NCBI GenBank assembly: GCA_036563485.1
Contig: DATCMI010000001.1
Coordinates: forward strand, 1,014,938 to 1,078,937
Direction: 5' to 3'
DNA length: 64,000 bases
Origin: Sphingomicrobium sp.
GTDB lineage: Bacteria > Pseudomonadota > Alphaproteobacteria > Sphingomonadales > Sphingomonadaceae
Part shown: positions 45,997-55,313 of the stretch, in pieces
Numbering within the stretch: the first letter of the stretch is position 1
How the letters are laid out: each line of letters begins with the position of its first letter
Position numbers and translations under genes: made by a program
The notes under the pieces: model-generated
Databases searched by the model: none
Seen by the model: the letters and a program-made list of their open reading frames with translations, nothing else
What the model was told of the DNA's origin: nothing

Positions 45997-46887
45997 ATGG
46001 AGCAGCCGCAGCAGCACCGCCACGCCTTTTCAGCCCTGCTGGTCGGCGCCTGGGCCCTGGCATTCGGGCCGTGGTTCGTGCGCCTGGCGGACGTGGGGCC
46101 GATCGCCACCGGCTTCTGGCGGCTCGCCATCGCCCTGCCGTTCCTGTGGGTGCTGGCGAGGTTCAAGGGGCAGCCGGCGCACTGGCCGCGGCGCGGGCTC
46201 ACCTACGCGATCCTCGGCGCGGCCATCTTCTATGCGCTCGACCTCGCGCTGTGGAACGTCGGCATTCGGATGACCAAGCTCGGCAATGCGACTTTGTTCG
46301 GCAATGCCGGTAGCCTCGTCTTCGCTTGCTGGGGGCTGTGGCTCGCGCGGCGCCTGCCGCTTGTGCAGGCGATTGCGATCGTGCTGGCGACCGGCGGCTC
46401 CGTGCTGCTGATGAGCGGCAGCTATGAGCTTTCGCCGAAGAACCTTGCCGGCGACGGCTTCGCGCTGGTGGCCGGGCTCCTCTACGGCGGCTACCTGATC
46501 CTGGTCGACAAGGTGCGCAGCGAACTTCATCCGCTGCCGCTCCTGTTCCTTGCCACCGCATTCGCAACGCCGATCCTGCTCGTCCTCAGCTTTGCGGCCG
46601 GCGAGCGGATCTGGCCGCACGATTGGACGCCCGTCGTCATGTTCGCGCTGTCGAGCCAGGTGCTCGGGCAGGGCTTGCTAGTCTTCGCCATCGGCAACCT
46701 GTCGCCGCTAGTGGTCGGCCTCGTCCTGCTCAGCCAGCCGGCGATCGCCGCACTGATCGGCTGGTTCGCCTATGACGAGCGGCTCAGCGCGACGGACATC
46801 GCGGGCGCGTTGGCGATCGCCGCGGCGCTCGTCCTCGTCCGCCTGCCGGACCGGGGGTTGCGAGTCGCCGCCGACCAGCCCAGTTGA
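45997..46887 (+). CDS. DMT/EamA family transporter
   Basis: A 296-residue membrane protein with about ten hydrophobic segments in two repeated halves of five, the EamA arrangement (first half ending near LLMSGSYEL, second near LVLLSQPAIAALIGW). Members export amino acids, metabolites or drugs; the substrate here is not evident. The COQ9 gene begins at or just after its stop. Confidence 0.88.
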   Translation: MEQPQQHRHAFSALLVGAWALAFGPWFVRLADVGPIATGFWRLAIALPFLWVLARFKGQPAHWPRRGLTYAILGAAIFYALDLALWNVGIRMTKLGNATLFGNAGSLVFACWGLWLARRLPLVQAIAIVLATGGSVLLMSGSYELSPKNLAGDGFALVAGLLYGGYLILVDKVRSELHPLPLLFLATAFATPILLVLSFAAGERIWPHDWTPVVMFALSSQVLGQGLLVFAIGNLSPLVVGLVLLSQPAIAALIGWFAYDERLSATDIAGALAIAAALVLVRLPDRGLRVAADQPS

Positions 46888-46892
46888 GCGGC

Positions 46893-47561
46893 ATGGAATC
46901 GACCAGCGACCTGCAACCCAGTCCGCTCGAACGCCTCCGCCGTGAGCTTGCCCTGGCCGTGGGCGAGAATGCGGTGTTCGACGGCTGGACGGTGAAGGCG
47001 GTCGACGCCGCCGCTCAGCAGCTCGGCATCGACCCGGCCCAGGCGCGGCTGGCGATGCCCAAGAACCCGGCCGGCATGGTCGACGTGTACATCCAGGAAG
47101 TCGATCGCGGCCTGGAGGCTTATTTCACGCCCGAGCGTCTCGCCGCGCTCAAGATCCGCGAAAAGATTCGCGCCTTGGTTTGGCGGCGGCTCGAGATCAT
47201 GGAGCCGGCGCGTGAGGCGGTCCGCCGTGGGCTGGCTATCCTCGCCATGCCGCAGAACGTGGCGCTTGGCCTACGCATCTCCTGGCGCAGCGCCGACGTG
47301 ATGTGGCGCATTGCCGGCGACACCAGCAGCGACTTTAATCATTATACCAAACGCATGATCCTCAGCGGCGTCTACGGCTCGACCTTGCTCGTATGGCTGG
47401 AGGATCAGAGCGAGGGTTGGGCCGACACGGCCGCCTTCCTCGACCGCCGCATCGACGACGTGATGAAGTTCGAGAAGTTCAAGGCGCAGTGGCGCGGCTC
47501 CGCCGACCAGCGGCTGAGCCTGACGCGCTTCCTCGGGCGGCTGCGCTATCCGCCTAGGTAA
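46893..47561 (+). CDS. COQ9 family protein (ubiquinone biosynthesis accessory)
   Basis: A 222-residue protein of the COQ9 family, which in mitochondria binds isoprenoid lipids and helps COQ7 in ubiquinone synthesis. The C-terminal half has DVMWRIAGDTSSDFNHYTKRMILSGVYGSTLL, the diagnostic segment, including DFNHYTKR. Also annotated in bacteria as an rpsU-divergently transcribed protein. I chose the ATG at 46893; a TTG at 46884 overlapping the transporter stop is possible. It complements the Ubi monooxygenase in this window. Confidence 0.9.
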   Translation: MESTSDLQPSPLERLRRELALAVGENAVFDGWTVKAVDAAAQQLGIDPAQARLAMPKNPAGMVDVYIQEVDRGLEAYFTPERLAALKIREKIRALVWRRLEIMEPAREAVRRGLAILAMPQNVALGLRISWRSADVMWRIAGDTSSDFNHYTKRMILSGVYGSTLLVWLEDQSEGWADTAAFLDRRIDDVMKFEKFKAQWRGSADQRLSLTRFLGRLRYPPR

Positions 47562-47619
47562 TTGCCCGGATCGCCAGGCGCTTGCCGGCGGCTACATTGC
47601 CTATGGCCAATGCAGCTCG

Positions 47620-47637
47620 TTAATGATAATCACTCGC
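47620..47637. promoter_or_regulatory. Fur-box-like site before feoAB
   Basis: TTAATGATAATCACT near 47620-47634 contains TGATAATCA, a partial match to the ferric uptake regulator consensus (GATAATGATAATCATTATC). It ends about 5-8 bp before the feoA ATG and is well placed to repress ferrous-iron uptake genes when iron is high. Confidence 0.5.
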
Positions 47638-47641
47638 AACA

Positions 47642-47908
47642 ATGAACGCGCCGTTCCAGCCTGACGTGACCAGCCTCGACCTGCTTACGGTCGGCACCAA
47701 AGCGCGCGTCTTGTCGGTGGATTGGGCGTCGCTCGAGGAATCGGAAGCGTGCCGCCTCCGTCACTTCGGGTTCGACGAGGGCGTCGTCGTCGAGCCGCTT
47801 CACCTTGGGCCGTTCGGGCGCGATCCGATTGCCATTCGCGTCGGCCGGATGACGGTGGCGATCCGGCGCCGGCAGGCGTGCGCCATCCGGGTCACCTCGG
47901 CCGCCTGA
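47642..47908 (+). CDS. feoA: Ferrous iron transport protein A
   Basis: An 88-residue SH3-like protein, the cytosolic helper of FeoB. Typical elements are LDLLTVGTKARV near the start, LRHFGFDEGVVVEPLH and MTVAIRRRQACAIRV at the end. feoB follows 16 bp downstream. A Fur-like site precedes it. Confidence 0.9.
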   Translation: MNAPFQPDVTSLDLLTVGTKARVLSVDWASLEESEACRLRHFGFDEGVVVEPLHLGPFGRDPIAIRVGRMTVAIRRRQACAIRVTSAA

Positions 47909-47924
47909 CCCCTACAAGCTTCAC

Positions 47925-49772
47925 GTGAACCCGCTTCCGCTCGTCGCCATGGCCGGCAGCCCGAATGCTGGCAAAAGCGCGCTCTTCAACGCGCTCACCG
48001 GCGCTCGCCAGAAGGTCGGCAATTATCCCGGCGTCACGGTGGAGCGGCACTCCGGGCGGATGACCCTCGGCGACGGCCGGCCGGTCGAACTGGTCGACCT
48101 TCCGGGCGCCTATAGTCTCGATCCGGCAAGCCTCGATGAAGCGGTCACCCGCGACGTGCTGCTCGGCAAGCAGCAGGGCGAGCGCCAGCCCGATGCATTG
48201 GTGGTGGTGCTCGATGCGTCGAACCTCGACAACCACCTCCGCTTTGCGCTCCAACTGATCGAATTGGGCCTGCCGACGATCGTCGCCTTGAACATGGTCG
48301 ATCTCGCCAAGCGGGACGGGCTCGAGCTCGACGCGGCCGCTCTGTCGCGCGAGCTCGGCGTGCCGGTCCTGGAGACCGTCGCCGTGCGCCGCCGCGGCAT
48401 CGCCGAACTTGGGCAGGCGCTCGACGAGCTGCTCGCCGGGCCGGTCCGGCGGCCGATGCCGGCCACGCCGAGCGACCTCATCCACCTGCAGCGCCGCGCG
48501 CGCGAAATTGCGACAGCGGCAGTAATCAGCGAAACGCCGGTCCGGCGTTGGACTCACCGGCTCGACAGCGTGCTTCTGCATCCCGTCGCGGGTCCGATCA
48601 TCCTCGCGCTGGTGATGTTCGTGATGTTTCAGGCCGTGTTCGCCTGGAGCGAGACGCCGATCGCCTGGATCGAGAGCGGCGTCGCCTGGCTGTCCGACCT
48701 CGCAAGCCGCGCGGTCCCGGAAGGGCTGCTGCGCTCGATGGTCGTGGACGGCGCCATCGCGGGTGTCGGTGCCGTCATCACTTTCCTGCCGCAGATCCTG
48801 ATCCTGTTCTTCTTCATCCTGCTGCTCGAGGGCACCGGTTATATGGTGCGGGCGGCGTTCCTGATGGACCGGCTGATGCACGGCGTGGGCCTGTCCGGCC
48901 GGGCCTTCATCCCACTCTTGTCGAGCTTCGCTTGCGCAGTGCCGGGCATCATGGCGACGCGGACCATCGACAATGAAAAGGATCGGCTGACGACCATCCT
49001 GATCGCCCCGCTGATGACCTGCTCGGCTCGGCTTCCGGTCTACACATTGCTGATCGCCGCGTTCATCCCGAACCGTCAGCTGGTGTGGGGGGTCGGCCTC
49101 CAGGGCACCGTCATGTTCGCCCTCTACGTCAGCGGCATCCTCGGTGCGCTTGGCGCTGCCTTCGTGCTCCGCCGCGGCGTGCTCAAGGGCGGCAGCAGCG
49201 GATTCATGATGGAGCTTCCGAAATACCAGCTCCCGCCGCTGAAGGACGTCGCAATCGGCCTCCTCACCCGCGCCGAGATTTTCCTGAAGCGCGCGGGCAC
49301 CATCATTCTCGGCACCACGATCGTCTTGTGGGCGCTCGCGAGCGTGCCGCAAGCTGGCCCCGGCGAGAAACAGAGCGAAGTGTCGATTGCCGGAAAGATC
49401 GCCAGCGGCATCGAGGTCGTCGTGCGGCCGATCGGTTTCAACCACGACATCGCGCTTGCGCTGCTTCCGGCAATGGCCGCGCGCGAAGTGGCGGTCAGCG
49501 CCATCGCGACCGTCTATTCGCTCGACTCCGACGATGAGGAAGCGATCGAGAAAAGCCTTGCCGAGCGGCTTCGCCACGCCTGGCCTCTGCCCACCGCTTT
49601 GGCGTTCCTCGCCTGGTTCGTGTTCGCGCCGCAATGTGTGTCGACCATCGCGGTCACGCGCCGCGAGACGAACGGCTGGAAATGGCCGCTCTTCATGATC
49701 GGCTACTTATTCGCCTTGGCCTACATCGCGGCGGGTCTGACCTATTGGACGGCGGTGGCGCTCGGCCTATAG
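47925..49772 (+). CDS. feoB: Ferrous iron transporter FeoB
   Basis: A 615-residue GTP-linked Fe2+ transporter of the inner membrane. The cytosolic G domain has AGSPNAGKSALFNALTG (about 9-25), the G2 loop NYPGVTVER and DLPGAYSL. After a helical GDP-dissociation-inhibitor-like segment come Gate-type membrane regions, with SFACAVPGIMATRTI and CSARLPVYTLL (conserved cysteines). The protein is shorter than the E. coli one (773). The GTG start at 47925 is within a degenerate parS-like palindrome. Confidence 0.94.
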   Translation: MNPLPLVAMAGSPNAGKSALFNALTGARQKVGNYPGVTVERHSGRMTLGDGRPVELVDLPGAYSLDPASLDEAVTRDVLLGKQQGERQPDALVVVLDASNLDNHLRFALQLIELGLPTIVALNMVDLAKRDGLELDAAALSRELGVPVLETVAVRRRGIAELGQALDELLAGPVRRPMPATPSDLIHLQRRAREIATAAVISETPVRRWTHRLDSVLLHPVAGPIILALVMFVMFQAVFAWSETPIAWIESGVAWLSDLASRAVPEGLLRSMVVDGAIAGVGAVITFLPQILILFFFILLLEGTGYMVRAAFLMDRLMHGVGLSGRAFIPLLSSFACAVPGIMATRTIDNEKDRLTTILIAPLMTCSARLPVYTLLIAAFIPNRQLVWGVGLQGTVMFALYVSGILGALGAAFVLRRGVLKGGSSGFMMELPKYQLPPLKDVAIGLLTRAEIFLKRAGTIILGTTIVLWALASVPQAGPGEKQSEVSIAGKIASGIEVVVRPIGFNHDIALALLPAMAAREVAVSAIATVYSLDSDDEEAIEKSLAERLRHAWPLPTALAFLAWFVFAPQCVSTIAVTRRETNGWKWPLFMIGYLFALAYIAAGLTYWTAVALGL

Positions 49773-49799
49773 CCGCTTTCGAGGAAGAGGAGAGCGACG

Positions 49800-50297
49800 A
49801 TGGCGGGCGTGAACAAGGTGATTCTGGTCGGCAATTTGGGTGCAGACCCGGAGTCGCGTTCGTTCAGCAATGGCGGGGAGGTCGTGAACCTCCGCATCGC
49901 TACCTCGGAGACCTGGAAGGACCGCGACGGCAACCGCCAGGAAAAGACCGAATGGCATTCGGTCGCCATCTTCAACGAGAACCTCGGCCGGGTCGCCAAG
50001 AACTATCTGCGCAAGGGCTCCAAGGTTTACGTCGAAGGACAGCTGCAGACCCGCAAGTGGCAGGACCAGTCGGGCAACGACCGCTACACGACCGAGATCG
50101 TGCTGCAGAAGTTCCGCGGCGAGCTCGTCCTGCTCGACAGCCGTGAAGGCGCGGGCGGCGGCCGCGGCTCATTCGGCGGCGGCAGCGACAGCTATGACGA
50201 TTTCGGCGGCGGCAGCTCGAGCGGCAGCCAGCGCAGCCAGTCGCGTCCGCAGCCGGCGGCGTTCGACACCGATCTGGACGACGACGTCCCCTTTTAA
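49800..50297 (+). CDS. ssb: Single-stranded DNA-binding protein
   Basis: A 165-residue SSB: an OB-fold domain ([18 protein letters not shown] to about residue 110), a glycine/serine-rich linker ([12 protein letters not shown]) and the acidic tail ending DDDVPF that recruits partner proteins. It protects single strands at forks. An AGGAAGAGG precedes the ATG. No LexA box was recognised before it. The stop overlaps the convergent YceD gene by 4 bp. Confidence 0.96.
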   Translation: MAGVNKVILVGNLGADPESRSFSNGGEVVNLRIATSETWKDRDGNRQEKTEWHSVAIFNENLGRVAKNYLRKGSKVYVEGQLQTRKWQDQSGNDRYTTEIVLQKFRGELVLLDSREGAGGGRGSFGGGSDSYDDFGGGSSSGSQRSQSRPQPAAFDTDLDDDVPF

Positions 50298-50815
50298 GAA
50301 TCGCTGCCCTTCTTGAGGGCGGCAAGCGCGGCGAACGGCCCCGCTTGCTCTTCGGTCAGGACGCCCGCTTCCTTCAGCGCGACCTCCGCGCCTGCGCTGC
50401 GCGGATAAGGATCGACGCTCAGCGCCAGCGTGTCGGCGATCGCGCCGCCGAGATCGATCTGCGCCCCGTCGTAGAAAACTGTGTCGCAATCTTCCGCGCC
50501 GAGCTCGATCTCCTCGTCCGGAGCCGACGTCTCAGGCTCCGGCATGAACAGGAGCGCGAAGGGTTCGTCGACATGGCCGGCGACCGGCTCGCCGGTGACG
50601 ACGCAATTCTGGTCGAGCGCCGCGCTCAGGCGGCCCTCGGCGCGCACGATCTCACCGGTGCGCGACAGCACCACATGAGCCTCCAGCCGTTCGAGGCCGG
50701 CAAGCCCGAGCCGCTCGCCGATCGCCTTGCGCTCGGCGTCGTCGGCAATCAGGTCCAGCCGCTCGCCGTCGCGGATCTGGTCCAGGCGCAGCTGATGGGC
50801 AAATCGGTCGCTCAT
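50294..50815 (-). CDS. DUF177/YceD family protein
   Basis: A 173-residue protein of the YceD (DUF177) family. The core has [26 protein letters not shown] with a conserved cysteine and ends in [10 protein letters not shown] and a [10 protein letters not shown] tail. Plant and bacterial relatives take part in 23S rRNA accumulation; the exact role is not fixed. Usually it sits before rpmF, but here it is coupled to the CBP3 chaperone gene (ATGA overlap). Confidence 0.88.
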   Translation of the reverse strand: MSDRFAHQLRLDQIRDGERLDLIADDAERKAIGERLGLAGLERLEAHVVLSRTGEIVRAEGRLSAALDQNCVVTGEPVAGHVDEPFALLFMPEPETSAPDEEIELGAEDCDTVFYDGAQIDLGGAIADTLALSVDPYPRSAGAEVALKEAGVLTEEQAGPFAALAALKKGSDS

Positions 50816-51324
50816 TCCACGCGTCCCTTCTCGATGTCGGCAAGGCTCGCTTGGTCGAGCCGGGCCCAAAGTTCGCGCAGCGCGGCAGCGGCGTGATCCA
50901 GCGCTTCCTCGGCTGCCTCCCCTTTGAACAGACTGTCGCGTGCAGCCTCGCGCCAGTCACCTTCACCGGCCACCGCCGTCCGCCACAGCTCGGTGCGCCG
51001 AGCCAGCGATCCGACTAGTTTGCGCACGGTCTTGCCGAGCGTCGGGTCGCCGAGGCCCAGTTCGCGATGCTCCGATTCCATCACTTCGATGAAACGCTCG
51101 GTGACGGCCACCGAGGCGGCATTGCCGGCCTGCCCCTCGGCTTCGAGCCGAACCAGGACCAGCGCCTGCACCGTCGTCAGCACCGCAAAGCGCCCGTCGA
51201 GCGTGTCGGCTACGCCGCCCTCGACATACCAATGGGGCCGGCGCGCGATCGCGGTCACCGCTTCGAACAGGTCAGCGCCGCGCTGCGGGTCCGCCGTTAA
51301 TCTCCGGAACAGGAAGTTCAGCAT
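50812..51324 (-). CDS. Ubiquinol-cytochrome c chaperone (CBP3) family protein
   Basis: A 170-residue protein of the CBP3/UQCC1 family, chaperones that help assemble cytochrome b of the bc1 complex. ARRPHWYVEGGVADTLDGRFAVLTTVQALVL and FIEVMESEHRELGLGDPTLGKTVRKLVGSLARR are the recognised family segments. I set the start at MLNFLFRRL (51324); an in-frame extension upstream runs antisense to bamE and is not believable. It overlaps YceD (ATGA) and diverges from bamE. Confidence 0.9.
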   Translation of the reverse strand: MLNFLFRRLTADPQRGADLFEAVTAIARRPHWYVEGGVADTLDGRFAVLTTVQALVLVRLEAEGQAGNAASVAVTERFIEVMESEHRELGLGDPTLGKTVRKLVGSLARRTELWRTAVAGEGDWREAARDSLFKGEAAEEALDHAAAALRELWARLDQASLADIEKGRVE

Positions 51325-51459
51325 AGCGTCCTTGGGTTCGGGCAGCGCTTGCGCCTGCAGCCAGCCGCGGCATATGAGGCGCGCACGCGACTTGCTCAAG
51401 CACGCTTGATAGTAAGAAGCGACAAGGGCAGCCGCTGAGCGGTCCGCAGAAGGAACATG

Positions 51460-51942
51460 ATGCACATGAAGTTCGGGTCGTTCGGCGTCGCCACCATCGC
51501 ACTTGCAGCGCTGCTCGCCTCGGGCTGCGCCACCAATCGGATGCACAAGGGCGCGGTGATCGATCGGGAACTGGCAAGCGCGATTCAGCCAGGCGTCGAT
51601 AACAAGACGTCGGTGCAGAAGGTTTTGGGCACGCCGACGCTGACCGGCACGTTCACGCCGAACGACTGGTATTATGTCTCGCGCGATACCAACCAGCTCG
51701 CGTTCCGCAGTCCGCGGGTATCCAGGCAGACGGTGCTCCTGGTCCGCTTCGACCAGGCGGGCAACGTCGTGTCGACCCAGCAGACCGGCCGGGAATTGGT
51801 GCTCAACGTCGATCCGTCCGGGCGCGAAACCCCGACCTTCACCGGCAAGCGCGGCTTCTTCGAGGAGCTGTTCGGCGGCATCGGCCAGGTCGGCGGGCTC
51901 GGCGGCGCGCCGGCCAGTGATGGCGGCGGCGCCCCGCAATAG
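51460..51942 (+). CDS. bamE: Outer-membrane assembly lipoprotein BamE
   Basis: A 160-residue lipoprotein (lipobox LASGC, Cys about 23) of the SmpA/OmlA family, part of the beta-barrel assembly machine. The IQPGVDNKTSVQKVLGTPTLTGTFTPNDWYYVS segment is the family's core. The C-terminus is glycine-rich. Three in-frame ATGs (51457, 51460, 51466) follow an AAGGA; I prefer 51460 for its spacing. The tryptophan dioxygenase gene starts 43 bp downstream. Confidence 0.9.
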   Translation: MHMKFGSFGVATIALAALLASGCATNRMHKGAVIDRELASAIQPGVDNKTSVQKVLGTPTLTGTFTPNDWYYVSRDTNQLAFRSPRVSRQTVLLVRFDQAGNVVSTQQTGRELVLNVDPSGRETPTFTGKRGFFEELFGGIGQVGGLGGAPASDGGGAPQ

Positions 51943-51985
51943 CGGATCTGCTTCCGCAACTCCGGCCTTTGTCCTAAGCCGGGGC

Positions 51986-52753
51986 ATGACCGCGACGCCC
52001 GCCGGCATGACCTATGCCGACTATCTGAAGCTCGATCAGCTCCTGTCGGCGCAGCAGCCGCTGTCGCCCCTTCACGACGAGATGCTGTTCATCGTCATTC
52101 ACCAGACAAAAGAGCTGTGGATGAAGGAGATGCTTCACGAGTTGGTGCTGGCGATCCGCCTGGTCGGCGAGGAAAGGTTCGCCGAAGGCTATAAGGCGAT
52201 GGCGCGGATCAGCCGCATCCAGGCGGTGATGACGCTGTCGTGGGACGTTCTCGCCACCCTCACGCCCGTCGATTACATGAAGTTCCGCGACGTGCTCGGC
52301 ACCAGTTCCGGCTTCCAGTCCGCGCAGTTTCGCGAAATCGAATACCGGCTGGGCCTGAAGAACCCCGCCTTCGTCGAACATTATGCTGACGGGTCGAACG
52401 AGCGTGCGCGCCTCAGCCTCGCTCTCGACGAACCAAGCCTTCGCGACGCGGCGGTCGCCGCGCTCGAACGTGTCGGCTTCGACATTGGGGACGGTTCCGT
52501 GGAGGCGCTCGCCGGCGCCTGGGTCCAAGTCTACCGCGATGCCGACCGCTGGTTCGAGCTCTACGAGCTTGCCGAAAAGCTGGTCGACATCGACGACGCG
52601 CTCGCCGCCTGGCGCCACAAGCATGTGCTGACCGTGGAGCGCATCATCGGCAACAAGCGGGGGACCGGGGGCTCGGCCGGCGCCGCCTACCTCCGCTCGA
52701 CGCTCGACAAGCGCGTGTTCCCGGAGCTGTGGTCGCTAAGGACGGAGCTTTGA
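51986..52753 (+). CDS. kynA: Tryptophan 2,3-dioxygenase
   Basis: A 255-residue heme enzyme that opens the indole ring of tryptophan to N-formylkynurenine. The SPLHDEMLFIVIHQTKELWMKE segment holds the active-site histidine region; the C-terminal HKHVLTVERIIGNKRGTGG is the classic family signature, with the proximal heme histidine. It heads a cluster with a kynureninase-like enzyme and an MFS transporter. The second step enzyme, formamidase, is not adjacent. Confidence 0.93.
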   Translation: MTATPAGMTYADYLKLDQLLSAQQPLSPLHDEMLFIVIHQTKELWMKEMLHELVLAIRLVGEERFAEGYKAMARISRIQAVMTLSWDVLATLTPVDYMKFRDVLGTSSGFQSAQFREIEYRLGLKNPAFVEHYADGSNERARLSLALDEPSLRDAAVAALERVGFDIGDGSVEALAGAWVQVYRDADRWFELYELAEKLVDIDDALAAWRHKHVLTVERIIGNKRGTGGSAGAAYLRSTLDKRVFPELWSLRTEL

Positions 52754-53907
52754 CCTTCAAGCCGCTGTTCAGCCGCAGCCTCGCGGCCGACCCGACGCGC
52801 CTCCACTTCGCCGCACACAGCCACCATCTGTGGCCCGACGCGGCGCTCGCGGGTCATGCCCAGGCCGGCGAAGACGCCGCGCGTCTCGCCGACCGCAAAT
52901 GGGACAAGGTGATGGGCGAGGTCTGGCCCGAAGCCCAGGCCCATGTCGCGCGCGAGATCGGCACCGATGACCCGGACGCCATCGTCTTTTCCTCCAATAC
53001 CCACGACTTCCTCGTGCGGCTCTTCTCGGTCGTTCCGCGCACCGGGCGGCTGAAGGTGCTGACCACCGATGGCGAATTCCACAGTGCGCGGCGGCAGCTC
53101 GCCCGATGGGAAGAGGCGGGCACCGTCGAGGTGGAGCGCGTCGCCGCCGAGCCCTTCGAGACTTTGGGCGACCGCTTCATCGAGCGCGCCCGCTCCGGCG
53201 ATCATGAGCTGATCCTCGTCAGCGAGCTGCTGTTCGGCTCCGGCGCATTGTTCCAGCCGCTTTCCGAACTGACTGCGCTCGGGCGTCCCGAGGGACCGTG
53301 GGTCGTCGTCGACGGCTACCATTCCTTCATGGCCATCGAAGCGCCGTTCGCGGAGGCGGCCGGCGACCGCGCCTTCTTCCTCGGCGGCGCGTACAAATAT
53401 GCGATGTCGGGCGAAGGCGCGGCCTTCATGCATGCGCCCCCGGGATACGGCCTACGTCCCTATGTCACCGGCTGGTTCGCCGAGTTCGAGGATTTAAGCC
53501 TGCCGCCGGGCGCCGTCGGCTATGCGCCCGACGCGCGGCGATTCCTCGGCGCCACCTTCGACCCGTCGGCGCTTTACCGGTTCAACGCGGTCCAAAGGAT
53601 GCTTCGGGAGAACGGCCTCACCACGGCCCGCATCTCCGGCCACGCCGCAACCCTCCAGAAGCGCCTGCTGGAGCAGCTGGACCGCACCCCGCTCGCCGAT
53701 GCCGAGCTGCTCAACCCCCTGACCGAGGGGCCGCATGCCCGCTTCCTCGCCTTCCGCAGCCCCGACGCGCAGCGCTGGTACGAGCGGCTGAAGGCCAAGA
53801 ATGTCATCACCGACGTGCGCGGGCAGGTGCTCCGGATCGGCTTCGGAATCTACCAGGACGACGGCGACGTCGATGCCCTCGTCTCCCATCTCGAGGGCTT
53901 GCGATGA
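52750..53907 (+). CDS. Kynureninase-like class V PLP enzyme
   Basis: About 385 residues of the aminotransferase class V fold. The PLP lysine is in LGGAYKYAMSG (about residue 218), after VVDGYHSFMAIEAPFA, with the cofactor aspartate. Next to tryptophan dioxygenase this points to kynureninase, which splits kynurenine to anthranilate and alanine, but the sequence is not a textbook KynU and the substrate is inference. I prefer a TTG start at 52750, overlapping the dioxygenase stop (TTGA) with AAGGACGGAG before it. A GTG at 52729 is an alternative. The stop overlaps the MFS gene. Confidence 0.78.
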   Translation: MTFKPLFSRSLAADPTRLHFAAHSHHLWPDAALAGHAQAGEDAARLADRKWDKVMGEVWPEAQAHVAREIGTDDPDAIVFSSNTHDFLVRLFSVVPRTGRLKVLTTDGEFHSARRQLARWEEAGTVEVERVAAEPFETLGDRFIERARSGDHELILVSELLFGSGALFQPLSELTALGRPEGPWVVVDGYHSFMAIEAPFAEAAGDRAFFLGGAYKYAMSGEGAAFMHAPPGYGLRPYVTGWFAEFEDLSLPPGAVGYAPDARRFLGATFDPSALYRFNAVQRMLRENGLTTARISGHAATLQKRLLEQLDRTPLADAELLNPLTEGPHARFLAFRSPDAQRWYERLKAKNVITDVRGQVLRIGFGIYQDDGDVDALVSHLEGLR

Positions 53908-55166
53908 TCAGGGCTTCACCGGCGCAACGCAGTGCCAGGCTCGTCCTGGCTCTTCTGCTCGTCGCCTACATCTTCAACTTCCTCGACCGGCAGATCCTCG
54001 GCATTCTCCTGGAGCCGATCAAGAAGGACCTGCAGCTCAGCGACAGTGAGCTCGGCGTTCTCACCGGTGCGGCTTTCGCACTCGTCTACAGCCTGTTCGG
54101 CATCCCGCTGGCGGTGCTTGCCGACCGCACCAGCCGAGCAGCCGTGATTACCGGCGCGCTTGCCGTCTGGTCGGGCTTCACGGCACTGTGCGGCGCCGCC
54201 GCAGGTTTCGGCCAGCTGTTCCTTTGCCGGCTCGGGGTCGGCCTTGGCGAAGCCGGCGGCGTTGCCCCGTCCTACGCTTTGATCTCCGACTATTTCCCGC
54301 CCGAACGGCGGGCCCGCGCCATGGCCATTTTCTCGCTCGGCGTGCCGATCGGACTGGGCAGCGGCGCTATCTTCGGCTCGTGGATCGCCTCCGCGTTCGA
54401 CTGGCGTACCGCCTTCATCGTCATGGGCGCGTTCGGCCTGCTCCTCGCGCCTGTGTTCGCCTTCGTCGTCCGCGACCGGCCGCGGCCGCAGGGCAGCGCT
54501 GCGCCCGCCATGCGCGACCTGACGGCGACCTTCGCCCTGCTCGCGCGCAAGCCGAGCTTCTGGCTGATGGCGTTCGGCGCCTCCTTGAGCTCGCTGTGCG
54601 GCTACGGTCTCGCCACCTGGGTCGCCTCGATCCTGATCCGCAGCTTCGGCATGAGCCTCAGCGGCGCCGGGCAGTTCCTGGGATCGCTGCTGCTGATCGG
54701 CGGCACCGTCGGCGTCTTCATGGGCGGCTGGCTGGCCGACCGCCTCGGCCGCCGCGACCGCCGCTGGTACGCCTGGCTCCCCGCGATCGCGTGGCTGATC
54801 ACTGCGCCGCTCTACGCCGCCGGACTGATGACCGAGAACCTGACTGTGGTCTGGGCGCTCCTTCTCGTCCCGAACGCGCTCAACATCCTGTGGCTGGGCC
54901 CGATCACGACGGCGGTCCAGCACCTCGTCGAACAGCCGATGCGAGCGACGGCAAGCGGGGCCTTCCTGCTGATCAACAATCTCGTCGGCCTCGGCGCTGG
55001 GCCACTGCTGATCGGCGCGATCAGCGACTCCTTGCGCGCGACCTATGGTGCGGATTCGCTGCGGATCGCCGCCCTTGCGGTCCTCGCATTCTATCTCGTG
55101 GCCGCCGCACTCCTCTACCTGGCCGGCAAGCGGCTGCGCGGCGACTGGATCGACGAACGCGCCTGA
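53904..55166 (+). CDS. MFS transporter
   Basis: A 420-residue major facilitator with twelve hydrophobic segments in two halves. FNFLDRQILGILLEPIKKDLQLSDSELG and LADRTSRAAVITGAL match the motif-A region (spinster-like group); LGEAGGVAPSYALISDYFPPERRARAM is the usual helix 4-5 signature. ATGA overlap with the kynureninase-like gene makes it part of that cluster; it could export anthranilate or import an aromatic substrate, which is inference. Confidence 0.9.
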   Translation: MIRASPAQRSARLVLALLLVAYIFNFLDRQILGILLEPIKKDLQLSDSELGVLTGAAFALVYSLFGIPLAVLADRTSRAAVITGALAVWSGFTALCGAAAGFGQLFLCRLGVGLGEAGGVAPSYALISDYFPPERRARAMAIFSLGVPIGLGSGAIFGSWIASAFDWRTAFIVMGAFGLLLAPVFAFVVRDRPRPQGSAAPAMRDLTATFALLARKPSFWLMAFGASLSSLCGYGLATWVASILIRSFGMSLSGAGQFLGSLLLIGGTVGVFMGGWLADRLGRRDRRWYAWLPAIAWLITAPLYAAGLMTENLTVVWALLLVPNALNILWLGPITTAVQHLVEQPMRATASGAFLLINNLVGLGAGPLLIGAISDSLRATYGADSLRIAALAVLAFYLVAAALLYLAGKRLRGDWIDERA

Positions 55167-55263
55167 GGGGCGCTTCGCCGCAACGCCCAACTATCTGAAC
55201 AGCAAAGCAATTTGCGGTTCACCCTGGCGCGGTAGGGTGCCGGTTCCAATCGTTGAGACGTGG

Positions 55264-55288
55264 GAACGGCGCTCCTGGAGAGCCGTTC
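55264..55288. repeat. Inverted repeat before the tyrosine-rich repeat protein
   Basis: GAACGGC (55264-55270) and GCCGTTC (55282-55288) form a 7-bp perfect inverted repeat with an 11-base spacer, 25 bp before the ATG. It could be an operator or an mRNA hairpin near the ribosome site. Confidence 0.6.
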
Positions 55289-55313
55289 TTGCCGTCCGAA
55301 AGGAGTTTTTGTG

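Noticed and set aside
47918-47931. Degenerate parS-like palindrome (GCTTCACGTGAACC) at the feoB start
   Set aside because: It matches 12 of 14 core bases, but lies 30 kb from the parABS cluster and overlaps a start codon; chance is likely.
50815-52008. N-terminal extension of the CBP3-like protein
   Set aside because: The extension runs antisense to bamE and its promoter; the family start MLNFLFRRL is at 51324.
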